Of a DNA stretch of 64,000 nucleotides, positions 1 to 13,119 are shown piece by piece. Under the pieces are notes generated by a model. It was given only the letters and a program-made list of their open reading frames with translations. It did no database searches and had not been told where the DNA came from. The position numbers and the translations under genes were made by a program. Source of the stretch: Durusdinium trenchii (taxonomy: Eukaryota > Sar > Dinophyceae > Suessiales > Symbiodiniaceae); assembly GCA_963970005.1 (NCBI GenBank), contig CAXAMN010013903.1:83458-147457 (forward strand). The letters run 5' to 3'. Within the stretch, counting starts at the first letter, position 1; each line of letters opens with the position of its first letter.

Positions 1-1005
1 ATGGATCTCCAAACTTGAACAAGTTTCAAATGGCTGGGCTGTTACGTGGATTTGCTTGAGGAAACCAGAAGAAAAAGTAACAAATATGTCCCCAAAGGGG
101 ATTTGCCTATGGGGAGAATAAAACATCACCTTAAGCAAAATCATGGGTGCATGGTCTAGATCTCCCTTTTTGTTCGTGGCCTCTCCCCAAGTGGCATCTG
201 GTCGCTCAATGGTGCAAAACCCTGTCAAACCCATCATCGCAAACAGCGGAGACTCCTGCGCGGTCGCGCTGTGAGCCGCCGGCGCCGGAGCTGCTGGGCA
301 TCCGCCGCCGAGCTGCGTGTGGCCTGGCGGGTGGACCGTGCACCGCAGCTTTGGTGTGTTTCTCCGTTCCAACCCATGGATTCTGTCACAGATGGGCATC
401 TCCATGCGGGGGAGGGAGAACAGCGAAGGTCTGGAACCCTTCGCCTACCGTAGGTCTTTCCTGAAACTCTTTTTTGGTGCCGTTCAGCCCATCAATAGAA
501 GACTCTGCAATCACACTCCACCCAACGCCCCTTCGCAAGTTTGGGCAACGCCGCCACCACGGTGGCGTGAACGCCACCTTTTTTGGGGTTAGCTGCCTGG
601 CAGCTTCCTCTTGCCAACGTGTTGCAGGCTCCGTTTGCTTTCGGCTCCAGCCAGGAGAACAGCTTTCGGTGGCGATGAGGTCGGTCGCAGGCGATGCGAG
701 ATGCGACATGGTAGAGGGGTGGCTTCTCATGTCGAAAAACCAGCAAGACCTCCACTACGTACATGACGGAGGTCTGGGCCCTGTCAGCATGACTGGGGTT
801 GAAATTGGTCATCCTGCCAAACAGTTGGCTGGCTGGTTAAACTCCAAATGCCGCTCTGCTGTTCTTAGGACCAGTTGGCACCCAGCTGGATGGCGTTCAC
901 TGGATTTCGCACCCAGCTGGATGTGATCTTTGCGGAGGTTCAGGCGGGCTGCCACTAGGGGCAGCCCTGGATTATGACCTTAGGAACAAGAAGCTACTAG
1001 GGGCT

Positions 1006-1073
1006 CCTGGCCGTACTACTAGGAGCAAGGACGCTACTAGGAGCAAAGGGCATCGCTACTAGGAGCAAGGACG
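1006..1073 (+). repeat. Short tandem repeat, CTACTAGGAGCAAGGACG
   Basis: Three imperfect ~20-bp units (CTACTAGGAGCAAGGACG and variants) stand in tandem, with further decayed units upstream from about 950 (ACTAGGGGC). Confidence 0.7.
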
Positions 1074-1246
1074 CTGCTGATCCATGCTGCCACTGACAGA
1101 GGAGGAATGGCAATCAACTGCCAGCGCATCCTTGGCGGCCTTTCGGCCGCTCTCCGAACGTGTGAGGTGTTCGAATCAAACCGAGGGGCTTGCTGCTTCC
1201 GAACGCAAGCGAACGCATGTTGCACCATCCATACCCTTCCAATTCA

Positions 1247-1470
1247 GCATGTCTTGAGACTTGGCTTGTATATTGCTGAGATCTTGAACTCAATGAGCCG
1301 AAGAGACTTTTCATTCCAGATCATTCCAGCAAGCTTTGGACATTCCTGACTCCTGACTAGCCATTCTTCCGGAAGCGCAGCTCGGCCTCGAAGAGCTGCG
1401 CTCCGCCGCCGCGAGCTGCGCTGTGCTCCGCCGCCCTCCGCGCCCATCGGCCCATCGGTCCATCGGAGTT
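1247..1470 (-). CDS. Possible exon, unknown protein
   Basis: The minus strand is open and reads with ordinary protein composition (LPEEWLVRSQECPKLAG, then NEKSLRLIEF). The other frames of this GC-rich stretch are poorer in amphipathic composition. No domain was recognised and splice borders were not resolved. It could be chance in GC-rich DNA. Confidence 0.25.
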
Positions 1471-2520
1471 CTGGCCGCGGTGGACCCGAAGAAATCGAAA
1501 CACCATGGCCCGGTTTCCCGGTGGCCTCCATTGTTTGGGGTGATGTTATTTTCCAATCTATCTTGGAAGCCTTTTGGGAACCCCAGGAACCCCAAGTCTG
1601 GTTCTTCCAATATGTTGGATTGTTGGAGAAATTACCCCACATCCTCAAAGAAACATAGCCAAGTGGTTTGTACTGGGGAGATGCCATCCATTTCTTTCAG
1701 GTTCAAACGCCGAAGGTTTCCAGGTTGACCCATAGACGACTCCCTGCGCTCTCTCCATCGTTCACGCCCCTTCGTGAACCCACCGGTCGAGTGAACGCCG
1801 CCACAACCGTCGGTCCTTTGGACCCCGTCGTTGCGACCGGTCGGTGCGACCGCTAGCCAGCGTACATGAGGCTTTCTCTCCTGTTGGGCAGGGGCGACCT
1901 CTCGCGTTACATGACTCTAGGCTCTCAAGAACTCGGCTTTCTCGGAACGGAAGTCTTTGGAGTTGCTTCTGGAGCCTGGAAGAATGGAACCCAGATCATC
2001 TGACGGACTGCGTCACGTTCGGTCCCGAGAATCGTTGAGAAAACCCAAACAAACGGAATCTCCTTGAAGAAAATCCTATGTCTCGCCGCGCCATGCAGGA
2101 TTTACCATTGTATTGAAAACCCGGGACATTCTTGGCAGCACATTGAATCATCTGAGATGGACACGATGGTCTCCCACTTCGGTTGAGAGTGCTGGTGCAG
2201 AGTCTATGTGCGGATTGGACCTTATCTACTGCTTTGCGTCAGCCCCCACTGGTCATACAAATTATATATAAAGGGCTCGGCCGACCGTGACCATCCTCGG
2301 TCAGACCTGCTTCGGGGGGTCCTCCTGAACCACTTGAACGGCTCAGCATCGAAGCTTTCCTGGCCTCCGGTCAGACCTCTTCAAGGATCTTCCGCAGGAG
2401 GTCTTCCTGACAAAACCCCAAAAGGCACCAAACGCTTGAAATTCCCGACGGCCCCCCCAAAGAAAGAAGAAAAGTAAAATGGTGCTCAGTTCGCCTTTCC
2501 AAATAAGTATAGCTGATTAC

Positions 2521-2624
2521 TATATATATATATATGTGTATATATATATATTTTTTTTATATGCTGCTACACCTAATACACATATTGCTGCTGTACAGTA
2601 CTACGATACTAGTATGATCTGCTA

Positions 2625-2659
<35 letters not shown>

Positions 2660-2669
2660 NNNNNNNNNN

Positions 2670-2706
<37 letters not shown>

Positions 2707-2861
2707 AACCACTACCACTATGAATACTACTGCTTCTACTACTGCTGCTACTGCTACTGCTACTGCTACTGCTCCGCCACTGCTACTGTTACATCTGTTA
2801 CTATTCTACTACTTCGGAGGAGGAGGAGGAGGACGACGACTAGGACGATGAAGTCCAGCTA
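2521..2861. repeat. Microsatellite block with assembly gap
   Basis: A (TA)n run at 2521-2552 is followed by (CTCCTG)n and (CTG)n, then CTACTG-type triplets and GGAGGA/GACGAC runs to about 2860. Ten Ns at 2660-2669 lie inside the CTCCTG/CTG junction, so the true array length is unknown. Translations across it are low complexity and were not called. Confidence 0.9.
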
Positions 2862-3171
2862 TGACAGCTGAGATCCTAGCCACGAAAGGAGAGGATGTAT
2901 GGCTCCAAGCCGCCCATTAGGCTCCTTGAAACCCTTGAGCACACCACCGGAAACCCATACGGTCCCCATACGGTCCTCGTTCTCTGGAAGCTCATCCGGG
3001 TCTTCAAGGCTGTCCACAATACTGAAGCTGTCAAAGAAATCTTCCTTGGTTTGGCTGCCTTCTGCTGCAGGCTCAAACCTAGAGTGGGTTCAGTGTATAC
3101 ATATATACCTGTTTATAATAGCAGCATCCTCCAACACATCTCCTCTAGACTCTAAAGGGTGCTTGGTCCCT

Positions 3172-3205
3172 AACAGGTCTCCGGTGGTGACCTGTAGAGT
3201 CGGGT
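3172..3205. repeat. Short inverted repeat, family E, decayed copy
   Basis: AACAGGTC (3172-3179) faces GACCTGTAGAGTCGGGT (3189-3205). The right arm matches the arms of the better copy at 23705-23778, and a (TA)n-rich stretch follows in both. The left arm outside AACAGGTC has decayed. Confidence 0.6.
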
Positions 3206-5784
3206 GCTGGATGGCGATCGTATATAAATATGTATATATATATATTATGGGATCTGGCAACCCAGTGCAAAATAAACCTTGGCTTGTCGGGTAGGTCCCG
3301 TTTCCCAACGGCTTCGTGGAGAGGGAGGCAAGGTCGGTGGTGGCTTCTCGCTGGACCATCTGGTCGATCTGAGGCTCACCAATCTGACGGCCAGCCGGTT
3401 TGCTTGGCCAACTCCCAACCAGGACTGCGGCCAACTGTCCTCCTTCAGATGGACTAAGCAACACCATCATGGATTTAAGTGATTGCAGAAACACAAGAGT
3501 CAAAAAGCTGCAACAACACCAAGTGGACACCAAACATTTGGTTGTGGGAGTTACGGGGGAATGTGGTAGACTTGTGACATGGCCCTGGCCTGTTCTCACC
3601 TGGATTCTCTACTCTGCCTCCCACCAAGCATCGAAATCGAAGTGTGCTTCCTCCTGCAGTGGATTAAAAGAGGGATCCCGTGGTCGCTCCTCATCTAGCT
3701 TAGGTGCTTACGGAACTCCCTGTTTCTTGGCTCCCGGTTGAAACGGAATTATGGATACCCCAGGCGCCAGCTCCGAATCGATCCCTCCTACCCACAAGCT
3801 AGTAGTTTTCCCACTAACTGTTGGCAACAAAGTGGCGAGTCAAGCGAAAGGAAACAGGTAAGCCTAAACGTCCAGCTTGTTTTCGCAAAAGAATTGGTAG
3901 ATCTATGTAGGTCTACCAGCTCTCTCCTCGGAGGCCTATCCTAGGCCAGAGATGGGATATCCAGGAAGCAAATGAAGCATACAGTAATTTCATCTTGGCG
4001 GGTCCATCAATCTTCTACATGGATAGCCGGGTCTACCGTTGTGGAAGGACCGCAGTGGACCGGCCCGGACTATCCATGTTCTACCAAGACCTTCAACACA
4101 CAACGTTCACATAAAACAACCAGTACTCCCAGCCACTCCGCGGCCGGGGCCGGGGCGAACAGCGGAAAACCTCAGGTGTCTCCAACTCGACCGAATTCCA
4201 TGTACTGTCATGTTTGCGATTCGCACCACTCACGTCTTTGTCTGATCCACGACATGGCCTAGAAATGGCCTGGTAAACCATCCGAGACCCCCCTCCCATA
4301 AGCGGGAGAAACATCGACTGCAAGCATCTACAGTCAATCCTCTATTGCTGCCCGCAACATGCCACGGCTCATTTCCCGGGTTTTAGAGACGACTTGCCGC
4401 CCGGGACTTGTTTCCCAAGAGATCATACACCTAAAATGGATGAACACATGTTTGTTTGTCCCTTTCTCCAAAAAGAACTCACTGGCATCGTGGGCTGCAA
4501 GAAACGCTTCCGCACCACTCCTCCCACCATCTGCCTGCGGAGTCACCACTGGTCACCATGACAGCCGCACCTAGTCACCCCCCCCCACTCAGCTCCTCAT
4601 CTTCACGGGTGTCAACATCAATACTGTCCACCTGACAAAGCTTCGTCGTCTCAGAGTCCATCTGAGACTCTGGGTCCCATAGGGACCCCCATAGGGACCC
4701 CATAGGGCCATAGGGACTCCGTTTGGAAGGTCATGCTTCTGTCACACTTCGCCTCTCTGGATGGCTGGGCAGACCAACCCAACCGGTGGTGTTCAATCAC
4801 TGGTCCAGTGAGTCTGGAGTACGACAAGGTCTTGGGATAAAAAGGGGTAGGGTGAAAAGGACCACATGACTTTGGTCATATCACCCTAGGTAACACCAAA
4901 CAGAATCGTCTACATAGAGCCGATCACCTTGGAGGCGAAAAAAACCAGCGCCATGGTAAAGGAACCTCGGCTGGAATGTCTGCTTTCACGTTTTGAGGTT
5001 TGGTGCAACTTAAGGGAGAGACAGATCGTGGGCTGTAGCTTCTGCCGCGGAAGTCCCGAAGTCTGGGATGAAATGGATCATCCTCATTGTCCAGTTGCAA
5101 GAATGCCCACAGCACTATGAAGGGGTACGGCAGTGAGGCAAGGAGTTCAAGTTGCCTTTCGATGCTCAAGCTACAGTACCATCACCAAAGTCAAGAGATT
5201 CTCTACCCTCTGCAAAGAGATGTTGTCAAAATTCAACGCCATAAACCTCAGATCGTTGACGATCTTCTTTCCTTCCCAGTGCTGTAAACCTGGCGGCTGC
5301 GTCTTCGTCCGAGACACCAAGCAGCTGAGCTGCACCTCGCTCAGCGAAGCGCCACCCGCTGAGTTCAGCGAGTGCAGGGCACGCCTCAAAGGTGCCGAGA
5401 TGGGGGCGGATCGGCGTTGAGGGGCAGGTCGGAAAAAAGGTAGATTTGCATGAAAAGGGAGACCCAATTTGGGGGGGGGCACAAGAGAATCCATCACATG
5501 AAGGTCAGATTGACATGGGAATAGATCGTCGAGGATAGTTGGAGATTTGGTTGACGTGGTTCTCCCTTGCTTGGTTGGGGGGCCACCTTGCTGAAAGAGC
5601 CGGTTGCCTTTGCCTAGCTTGCGCAGCGAACGTTGATGACGCAAGTCCGGTATACGTCCGCTTTGATGCTTTTCCTGGTGCTTCAACCGACAAGTTCTGA
5701 TGTCTCGACCTACAGCCATCAGTGGGTTAGAAAAGAACTAACATCTGCGAAAAGGAAGAAACCTCTGATGTATCGGTCAACTGT

Positions 5785-5975
5785 CAGCCCAACATGTTGG
5801 TTTCGCTTATGAGATCTCCAGGTCGATCCCGCCCCGATCCCGCCCGATCCACCGATCCACGTCGCCTGAAGCTGGAGCAGCTACAGCGCCGCGCAGCGGG
5901 GTTCAGGCGCCGCAGGAGGCTCCGCAAGGGCCTCCCCGCGCGATCCACGAGGACCAGGCGCAGGCAATCCGGCAT
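5785..5975 (-). CDS. Possible exon, unknown protein
   Basis: The minus strand has strong GC at third codon positions through a stretch reading MPDCLRLVLVDRAGRPL and LLRRLNPAARRCS. This fits a dinoflagellate exon in composition. No domain was recognised and the borders are not defined. The complementary strand is also open, so strand choice rests on codon bias alone. Confidence 0.3.
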
Positions 5976-7484
5976 GACGTCTTTAGGGTTGTAGGCAAGA
6001 TGTGCTGTTGAATGTTGAGCAGAAGGAACTCAATGCATTGAGAGAGGTCTAATTAGTAGTCAGAGTATCAGAAGTGAGATTTTCGCAGGTCAGCCTTCTC
6101 CCAACTTTGAGCGCTTCGATGTCGTGCTGGACAATCTCTCTTTAAGAGTCCACCACGACATCGTCTTTTCCAAGGCGGAGTTCCCCAATCTCTCGAGATG
6201 CTGAGAACGATTATCCTCTAACTCGTTGTTCAACGAAACGATCAACAATCACTATGTCTTAAAACTGACCATGCGAACCCCCAACTGATGCTCCTCTGCC
6301 TTGTTGCAGAAAGCAAACTCTGCTCGTCCACTGAGACACCAATGGGTCAGGGACCTCCGTGGGCCAAGTATTGGGGTCATAGGTCATACAAAAACACCCG
6401 GCAAGACCGTCTTGACCCGTCAAGGCAAAGATCCCACGTTTGTTCTCTTCTTCTCTTTGATGTCTTGGAACGACCCTCGTCGTAGGGCCACTGTCTGAAC
6501 CCAAAAATACCAGACCAGCCACTGGAAGCGCCACCTTCGTCCAACTGCCCCGCTTTCAGCTCTACCGCCATGGGACGCGATCGCCTTTTCCACAGCCCCG
6601 GTCGAGTGATCTGTTGCTCGCTTCTGGTGCTTTTGGGTGAGGAAGGGGGTGAGTTCCTCATGAAAACGTCGCCTGAAGTCATGTAGTAAGCCATAGAAAT
6701 ATATATGGATAGAGTTCATTTTAGACTCTTGATTTGTTTGTATCTGAAGTCATTTTGCTATATATAAACCATATCATGTAGAATCAGCCGCCCGTATGAA
6801 GAGGATCTCCAAATTAAAATCGGGGGTGTTATTGATCTACATGAATTATATACAGTAATTATGAAGAGTTATATATTTTTGTGGAATGATCATGGTGGTT
6901 ACGTGGATGGCATGGCCCATTCGATGTGATGACCCTTTTCCGAAGACGAAGGCGTGGTTTTCCACTTCCACGATCATTATTCCAGCGAGTGTATTCTTAC
7001 AGTACAATGGTTCCCGTAAAGCATGTCAGCTTCAGCCACCCCCTCGTCCAAAAAAATGCAACTATCACCCGAATCGCCCCGACTGCTCCGCTCCTCGCGA
7101 ACTCAAAGTGAAGGACTCGATGCACAGCTTCCAAAGAATCCTGGCAGACGTCCGGGAAATCTTCCGCAGAGAAGTCTCTTTCCCTAGATCTCCGCAGGAT
7201 TCAATCCTGCGCACATGCAAAAACCCTAGCCCTACCATGATGGCTGGCATCAAAGAAAGCCAGTTGCCCGATCTGGACTCAAGATCAACAATGCAAAATT
7301 CTCTGTTGAACAACATCCAACACTGAAACATTCATAAACATTCAAAGCCTTAGTCAAGAGTGGAACAGTCTGATTCTTTCTGAGGCCAGAGGCCAGATGG
7401 TCCGATTGGGCCATTACACATCGACTCCACATCAGTTGAATCACCTTTCTCATCTATCATTATTATCGTTGGAAGACACGTTTT

Positions 7485-8259
7485 TCAAAACTGCAACAAA
7501 GCCGCCTCCAACAAGGCTTTGGCACCCTGGCCAGCGCGCACATACAAAGCTCTCAAGAGCTCGGGATAGTTGATGCGCCCATCACCTTGGATGTGCAGCC
7601 CGTGCCGGACCATGTGCAGAAACACATCTTTCGGCCTGAGAGCAGCATATCTGATCATATCTGCCTATATCCTCTGCTATTCTCATAGAACTGAATCAAA
7701 AAGGGCGCTCAATTTCTGCGCCAACTTGACCAATTTCCCCATCCTCACTTGCACCATTACCATCGCATCCCTTCAGAACACTTCGCTCAGACCTTCGTCC
7801 TCAGACATTCCTGCTTTTCGAACTTGGACAGTCGCCGCGTTCGCCGCGGTCGCTGCTACCCAGTGGCCGTTGAGATCAACGTAGTTGGCCAAATGTTCCA
7901 GCTCCTCGTCTAGTAGATGTTGCCCCGAAGGCAACTCACGAAGGGCGTCCTTGAACTCTTTGGGTTCCAAATAACCTGGGGGCCAGGCGGTTGGGGGAAG
8001 AGTTAAACCAAACAAATGACGTAGCATGTGTGCGATCAGTGGCCTGGTGGGCTGTTTTGGTCTATGAAAGACCCCGGATTAGAGAAAATATGCGAAATCC
8101 ACTCCTTTGGTCCAGGTTGGCTTCTGAAGTCATCTACGTATTTGGGGATTTCTAGACGAGCACTCACCTAGCATGTGATGCATTACAGCTGGTGCATTCC
8201 ACAGGAATGCACAGTTCTTGGATGCTTGGAATAGGTCTTTGGGTGCCTCAACAAAATCC
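7485..8259 (-). CDS. EF-hand protein, C-terminal exons
   Basis: The last exons of a calcium-binding-type protein read on the minus strand. Exon 8259-8168 follows an acceptor ending CTCTCAG and ends at a canonical donor GTGAGT. It reads DFVEAPKDLFQASKNCAFLW. Exon 7975-7860 continues in matching phase with GYLEPKEFKDALREL and DEELEHLANYVDLNG, i.e. the F-helix side of one EF-hand and the start of the next loop. Exon 7635-7485 follows GCTGCTCTCAG and reads GDGRINYPELLRALYVRAGQ to a TGA stop at 7487-7485. Its loop (HIQGDGRINYPE) has H at position 1 and Q at position 3, so calcium binding may be weak. The phase between 7860 and 7635 does not match, so a short exon is missing or a border is wrong. 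Confidence 0.72.
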
Positions 8260-8419
8260 CTGAGAGCTCATAGTGGAAACAAACTCAGCTTTGCCCAGGA
8301 ATCAAAAGAGAATTACGAGTGATCCCCACCATGACATTTCAATCATTTGTCTTGATGCCATAGTGAGGAGCATGTTGCCATGGTCATGAGTATTGTAGTT
8401 CTCAATTTTGCTTGTGGGT

Positions 8420-9150
8420 AATCGGGTTGTGTGCTGTGGTTGTGTGTTGTGGTTGTGGTTGTGTGTTGTGTTGTGGTTGTGGTTGTGTTTGTGATTGTGT
8501 GTTTGTGGCTGTGTGTTTGTGATTGTGTGTTTGTAGATGTGTTTGCGGTTGTGTTTGTGGCTGTGTGTTTGTGATTGTGTTTGTGGTTGCGTTTGTGCTG
8601 TGTGTTTGTGATTGTGTTTGTGGTACTGGTAGTGGTTGTGATTGTGTGTTCGTAGTTGTGGTTGTGGTTGTGGTTGTGTCTTTGTGTTGTGTGTTTGTAG
8701 TTGTGGCTGTGTTTGTGGTTGTGTGTTTGTGGTTGTGTGTTTGTGGTTGTGAGTTTGTGGTTGTGTGCTTGTGGTTGTGTGTTTGTGGTTGTGTGTTTGT
8801 GGTTGTGTGTTTGTGGTTGTGTTTGTTCGTAGTTGTGGTTGTGGTTGTGGTTGTGTCTTTGTGTTGTGTGTTTGTAATTGTGGCTGTGTTTGTGGTTGTG
8901 TGTTTGTGGTTGTGTGTTTGTGGTTGTGAGTTTGTGGTTGTGTGTTTGTGGTTGTGTGTTTGTGGTTGTGTTTGTTGTTGTGTTTGTTGTTGTGTGTTTG
9001 TGGCTGTGTGTTTGTTGTTGTGTTTGTTGTTGTCTGTTTGTTGTTGTGTTTGTGGTTGTGTATTTGTTGTTGTGTTTGTGGTTTGTGGTTGTGTGTTTGT
9101 TGTTGTGTTTGTGGTTGTGTGTTTGTTGTTGTGCTTGTGTTTTTGCAGCG
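8420..9150 (+). repeat. TTTGTGGTTGTG minisatellite
   Basis: About 730 bp of TTTGTGGTTGTG(TG) units with variants TTTGTTGTTGTG and TTTGTGGCTGTG. It lies just upstream of the EF-hand exons, so in the minus-strand gene it would be CA-rich intron sequence. Long open frames on both strands (CVCGCVF-type and [16 protein letters not shown]) are by-products of the array. Confidence 0.95.
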
Positions 9151-9177
9151 TGGTGGCGATTTGTGTCCTTAAACTGT

Positions 9178-9535
9178 CTTGCGCCGCTGCGCCGCTGCGC
9201 CACTCGCGCGCTTCGTAGTGTCTTCGAACGGTCTTGCGCCGCTGCGCTGCTGCGCCGCTGCGCTGCTACGCCAGTGAGCTGTGCAAAAGTTTTTTTGGTC
9301 CTTGATGCGCCGATACGCCGCTGCGCCGCTATACGCCGCTACGCCGATACGCCTCTGCACCGCTGCGCCACTGCGCCGCTACGCCGCTGCGCCGATACGC
9401 CTCTGCGCCACTGCGTCGCTGCGCCGCTACGCCGCTGCGCCGCTGTGTCGTTGCGCCGCTGCTCCGCTGCGCCGCTACGCCCCTGCGCCGCTGTGCAAGA
9501 TGCCCTGCTACGCCGCTGCGCCGCTACGCCGCTGG
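9178..9535 (+). repeat. CGCCGCTGCGC minisatellite
   Basis: About 350 bp of 11-12-bp units CGCCGCTGCGC / CGCCGCTACGC, directly abutting the TG-rich array. It is open in several frames, as expected from composition only. Confidence 0.92.
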
Positions 9536-12500
9536 TGGCACATGTGCACTTTTGTTACGCCAGCACTCATCCTGAACTCTTATAAGTTAAAATAGCTTTG
9601 TTCTTGTCTGCACGGCTGTGATTTTGTGACACGCGAATGTGTCCGAGTGTATATTTTCTTAACATCCTGCGTCGACTCACGGATGGATGCTAGTAAAAGG
9701 AGGGTGGACCAAAAGCGGAAAAGTAATCGGTCCCTTTTTCGGCCGCGACTAGTCGAAAAGTCGAAAAGTCGCGAAGTCGATAAGTCGAAAAGTCTCGAAA
9801 AGTGGAAAAGTCGACTTGGGGCCGAGGGTTGGTGACGAAAGCTATAGCAGGGTGATAGGAAGAGTACGACGTATCATGTTCGGATGCCAGCGGTTCGATC
9901 CGTCCGACTGGCACCCATGTCACGTCATGGATGTCAATCATCATGCATGGCATGTGAACAGCAGCCGGCGAGCTCGATGTCAGCCGGCTGTGGCCGATGA
10001 TTTTCCGCCTTTGCTGGATCCATCGAAGTCACCGACGGCCGCGGCGCTGCACTTTGCACGGCGAAAGTGACCGTGGCGGCGCTGCACCGCACCGAACCAG
10101 CTTTTCTAAAGACAGTCTAGTAAGCTACTTGTTACTAGTAATCCATAGTAATCCGAGCTGATAAGCTTTCAATGGCTTCCTTTAGTTCATGCGCATGTTA
10201 GTGTACCAGCGGCATGTAGGAATGCCAAGCATATGCTCTCTGCAGAGCATTTGACGAATTAATGCACTGATTTTTGCATTTTGCATAGGCAGCCGCTATG
10301 ACCAATCGCGACCGATGATGACGTCACTCGCCTTCAAACAGAAATCTCTCAGCGGTTCACGACATGAAGGTAACTTGTCAATGTTTCAATGTTCAAACAT
10401 TTCTATTCGCCCCAAACCCTCACCCAACTGTGCAGGGAGCTTGCAATTTTCCTGTTTAATTTGATAAGCATAGTTTGACAGGCATGTTGTCTGGCGTGGA
10501 CAAAACTACGAGGTGATCAAAGCATGGCCATGACCCTCATGCTAGGCTCTACACTCCAGACCTGATGTTAAGGTACTTTGATTTGGATGCCTGATTATCC
10601 GGGTCGCTGCGCGGCGCTTGCCAGCTTTCATCTTGGAGAGCTCTGATGCCCAGCCAAGGTACAGCAACCCATCATGAGTGTTCGCAAAAGTGGGGTGCCA
10701 TGATTTCACGCCGGGCCATTAAGGCATCAGGGCTCCTTTATATACACTCCAGCAAATCTGGTGTCCCAAATTAGGACAGCTGATCATCTCAAATACAGTA
10801 GGCTCTTTGAAGCCAAGCTGTACCAAGCTCCGAGGCACTCAGAAAGCTCTGGTCAAGCGGCTGCAAAGCTCAGCGCAAGAAAAAGAACATCAGGGCGCAC
10901 TATTTACATCTTTTCTTGTACTGGAACAGTAGATGTTCCTTAGATTCAATATCTTTTGACCATGACTTGACCACCCTTGCCCGGTTTGAACGATCCAGCT
11001 AGAAATGAATCCAATGAACAGGCACAACAACCACATATGTGGCCCTAAGCTGCGCTGATCATCCGACCAAAACTGTGTGGTGTCAGTGTCTGGTAAGCTT
11101 CTAGTTACTACAGGTGAAATAACTCCCAGTGAGACGAAAGCTTCCTTCTAACTACTAGAAAGCTTTTTAGTAAGTAGTAAGTTGTTCAGACAGTGTGTAG
11201 GCCTTGGTTCGTAAAGCCCTCTTCCCAACATGTTGTCAGCATGAGTCCGTGCGGTTGTCGCGCAGCTGTTCCTGTCGCGCAGCTATTCCGCAGCGATTGT
11301 CTTGCGATCAGTACAGTGGGTCAATTGCCATGCGACTATCTTGACCAAGCGTTGTCATTGGTGGATTTCCCACTGGATGGATTTCAGGAGATGGTGGAGT
11401 AGCGCTGCTCAAGCCTGCTTTAGCTGTAGGATTTGGACATTGCCGACATTGCCGCTTGCAAATGCCTCATTGTACGGACGCGCCCAGACCTATATTCAGT
11501 CACCACAGGCCGTCATCACTGCCTGGCACGCACTGTCGCGAACCTAATAGCGATGGCCTCCATCCTACTAGCAATGGCCTCCAACCTACTTTACATAGCC
11601 ATATCCTCCAACCTACTAGCGATGGCCTCCAACCACTCCTCCGACCTACTAGCGATGGCCTCCAGTGTGGAGCGTGAAACCGAATCCTCATGACCAATCC
11701 ACCTGCACCTCACAGGGACCCAGGTGAGGTCAAATGAATGAAAAAATCACATCCATTTGATCAGTTCATATCAGTTCACTTGTTACAAACAGCTTGACCC
11801 GGGTGGCACTTGGTGCCATCCAAAAGACACAGCATAAGACTACGCCAAGGTCTGTTGAGCTTTATAAGGACTTACAGTAATTCAGCTCTACATATCCAAA
11901 ACACTCCATGTATGGTAAGCTTACATACATTTGGGTGGCTGACCTGGGGTCAATGTAGGCATTTGTGCCAGTCCCTATGGAGTGTCTGGGCTTTCGTTTG
12001 GCTTAAGGGATGGCTTTGTGACACCTTCACACGCGTCACCTTATTCGTCACAGAATCATATCGGGGCTCGGCGACGTGAAGCACAGGCGGCGTTGACGGT
12101 GATGTTTGACCACTCAACATGAAACGCCCAACCAATGGCTAAATCCTGAAACGACTGTCCCAAAACTATTCTGATTCTATAAAGTGTGAACTCTACAAAC
12201 AAAGAATTGCGAACAGAAACATACATCAACTACATAGCAGTGTTGTGAGCCGTTGGACACGAAGGCCGCAAAGTCGCCAAAAGCTGACTTGAAGTCACTG
12301 GGAGAGCTTTTGTTGGGGTCTCATGAACCAGCTTTGTGACCAACCCACTCAAAACTCTCAGCCCATGTTGAGTCCACCAATAAGTTCTTTTCCATCGCAA
12401 CTTAGAATCCTCACGACCATTGATTCCATAGCCTACCAACCGTAATAACTGTATATTTATCATTCATCCTGCACCCTCGTTCTTCCATGCGATTCTTCCG

Positions 12501-12590
12501 CTGCTCTCCACTTTCCCTTTTTGCTTTCGCAGATCAGATTGCAGTGTGAAGACCTGCTTCGAAACCGGTAGCTAGCCTCTGCAGCAGCCA
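9536..12590. other. Gene-poor stretch with short tandem repeats
   Basis: No exon was supported. Contents: an AAGTCGAAAAGTCG repeat at 9745-9817, a tandem repeat at 11549-11662 (listed separately), and otherwise unique AT/GC-mixed sequence. It probably belongs to one or more introns of the minus-strand gene, but this is inferred only from exons on both sides. Confidence 0.5.
11549..11662 (+). repeat. Tandem AGCGATGGCCTCCAACCTACT repeat
   Basis: Five imperfect ~21-26-bp units built on CTACTAGCGATGGCCTCCAAC. Single relatives of the same motif occur far away at 60745-60780 (CTCCAACCTAATAGCAATGG). Confidence 0.85.
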
Positions 12591-12595
12591 CTCAC

Positions 12596-12763
12596 GACTC
12601 AGCCGCCATCCTTGTCGGCGGGCACTGAGACGCCTTTGCAACACATCGCGGTGAAGCTGAAGAGGCACCACGAAAGAGTCGTCGCCTGGCGAGTGCTCCG
12701 GTCGGCATACACAGCGCCGGACACACCCAGACAAACAACTGTGGACCTTCACCACTGCGCTTG
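12596..12763 (-). CDS. Exon, unknown protein
   Basis: A 168-nt exon is bounded by a good acceptor (TTTTTTGTTGTTCGCAG) and a canonical donor (GTGAGTGG). Two frames are open. The more protein-like one reads DDSFVVPLQLHRDVLQRR followed by LSARRQGWRLS. The other reads GEGPQLFVWVCPALCMP. Which is used depends on the neighbouring exons, which could not be fixed. No domain was recognised. It lies between the EF-hand exons and the helical-looking exons at 13.1-18.6 kb and may belong to the same gene. Confidence 0.5.
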
Positions 12764-13119
12764 CTGCGAACAACAAAAAATTGCAACTTAATTACAATCG
12801 TGGTTAGTTGGCGCTTCGAACTGGGCTTCGAGGAGTCTGCGTGAGGCTGCCGGACCTTCTCGAACGATCTTCTAAGTCAGCCATGTCTCTTGTTGCAGTA
12901 CCCTTCTCTTATCTGTTCTTCTGACTTTTGAATCCAAAAACAAATAAAACAAAACCGCCAAGGTCCTGCAGACTGAATCTTTCTCACGATTGCTCCTCCT
13001 AGCAAAGAGATCGACCCACCGTCACCGGTCCAACCCAAAACACGGCCCGATGCCACGGTCGCATTCGCTACGTGGCCGTGGTGGATCGGGGCACGGTTCT
13101 GCGTCCTTTAGTCCTGGAC

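Larger units (their letters stand above)
1..7484. other. Left end: spacer/intron with weak exon candidates
   Basis: No gene could be followed here. The stretch holds simple repeats, single arms of hairpin families (a GTTACGTGGAT arm near 42 and near 6897; a TAGACTCTTGAT arm near 6721), a half-decayed inverted repeat at 3172-3205, and several open stretches that look weakly coding, mostly on the minus strand. The best of those are listed separately with low confidence. Nothing at 2040-2480, 3600-4900 or 6000-6260 could be assigned to a gene. Confidence 0.5.

Noticed and set aside
8343..9218. Long open frames of 230-290 codons on both strands
   Set aside because: They are translations of the TTTGTGGTTGTG array (CVCGCVF or [12 protein letters not shown]) and have no unique sequence.
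9880..9915. tRNA T-arm-like GGTTCGATCC
   Set aside because: The five-base stems around it do not pair and no A-box or acceptor stem was found. The same holds for GTGTTCGAATCAAACC near 1168.
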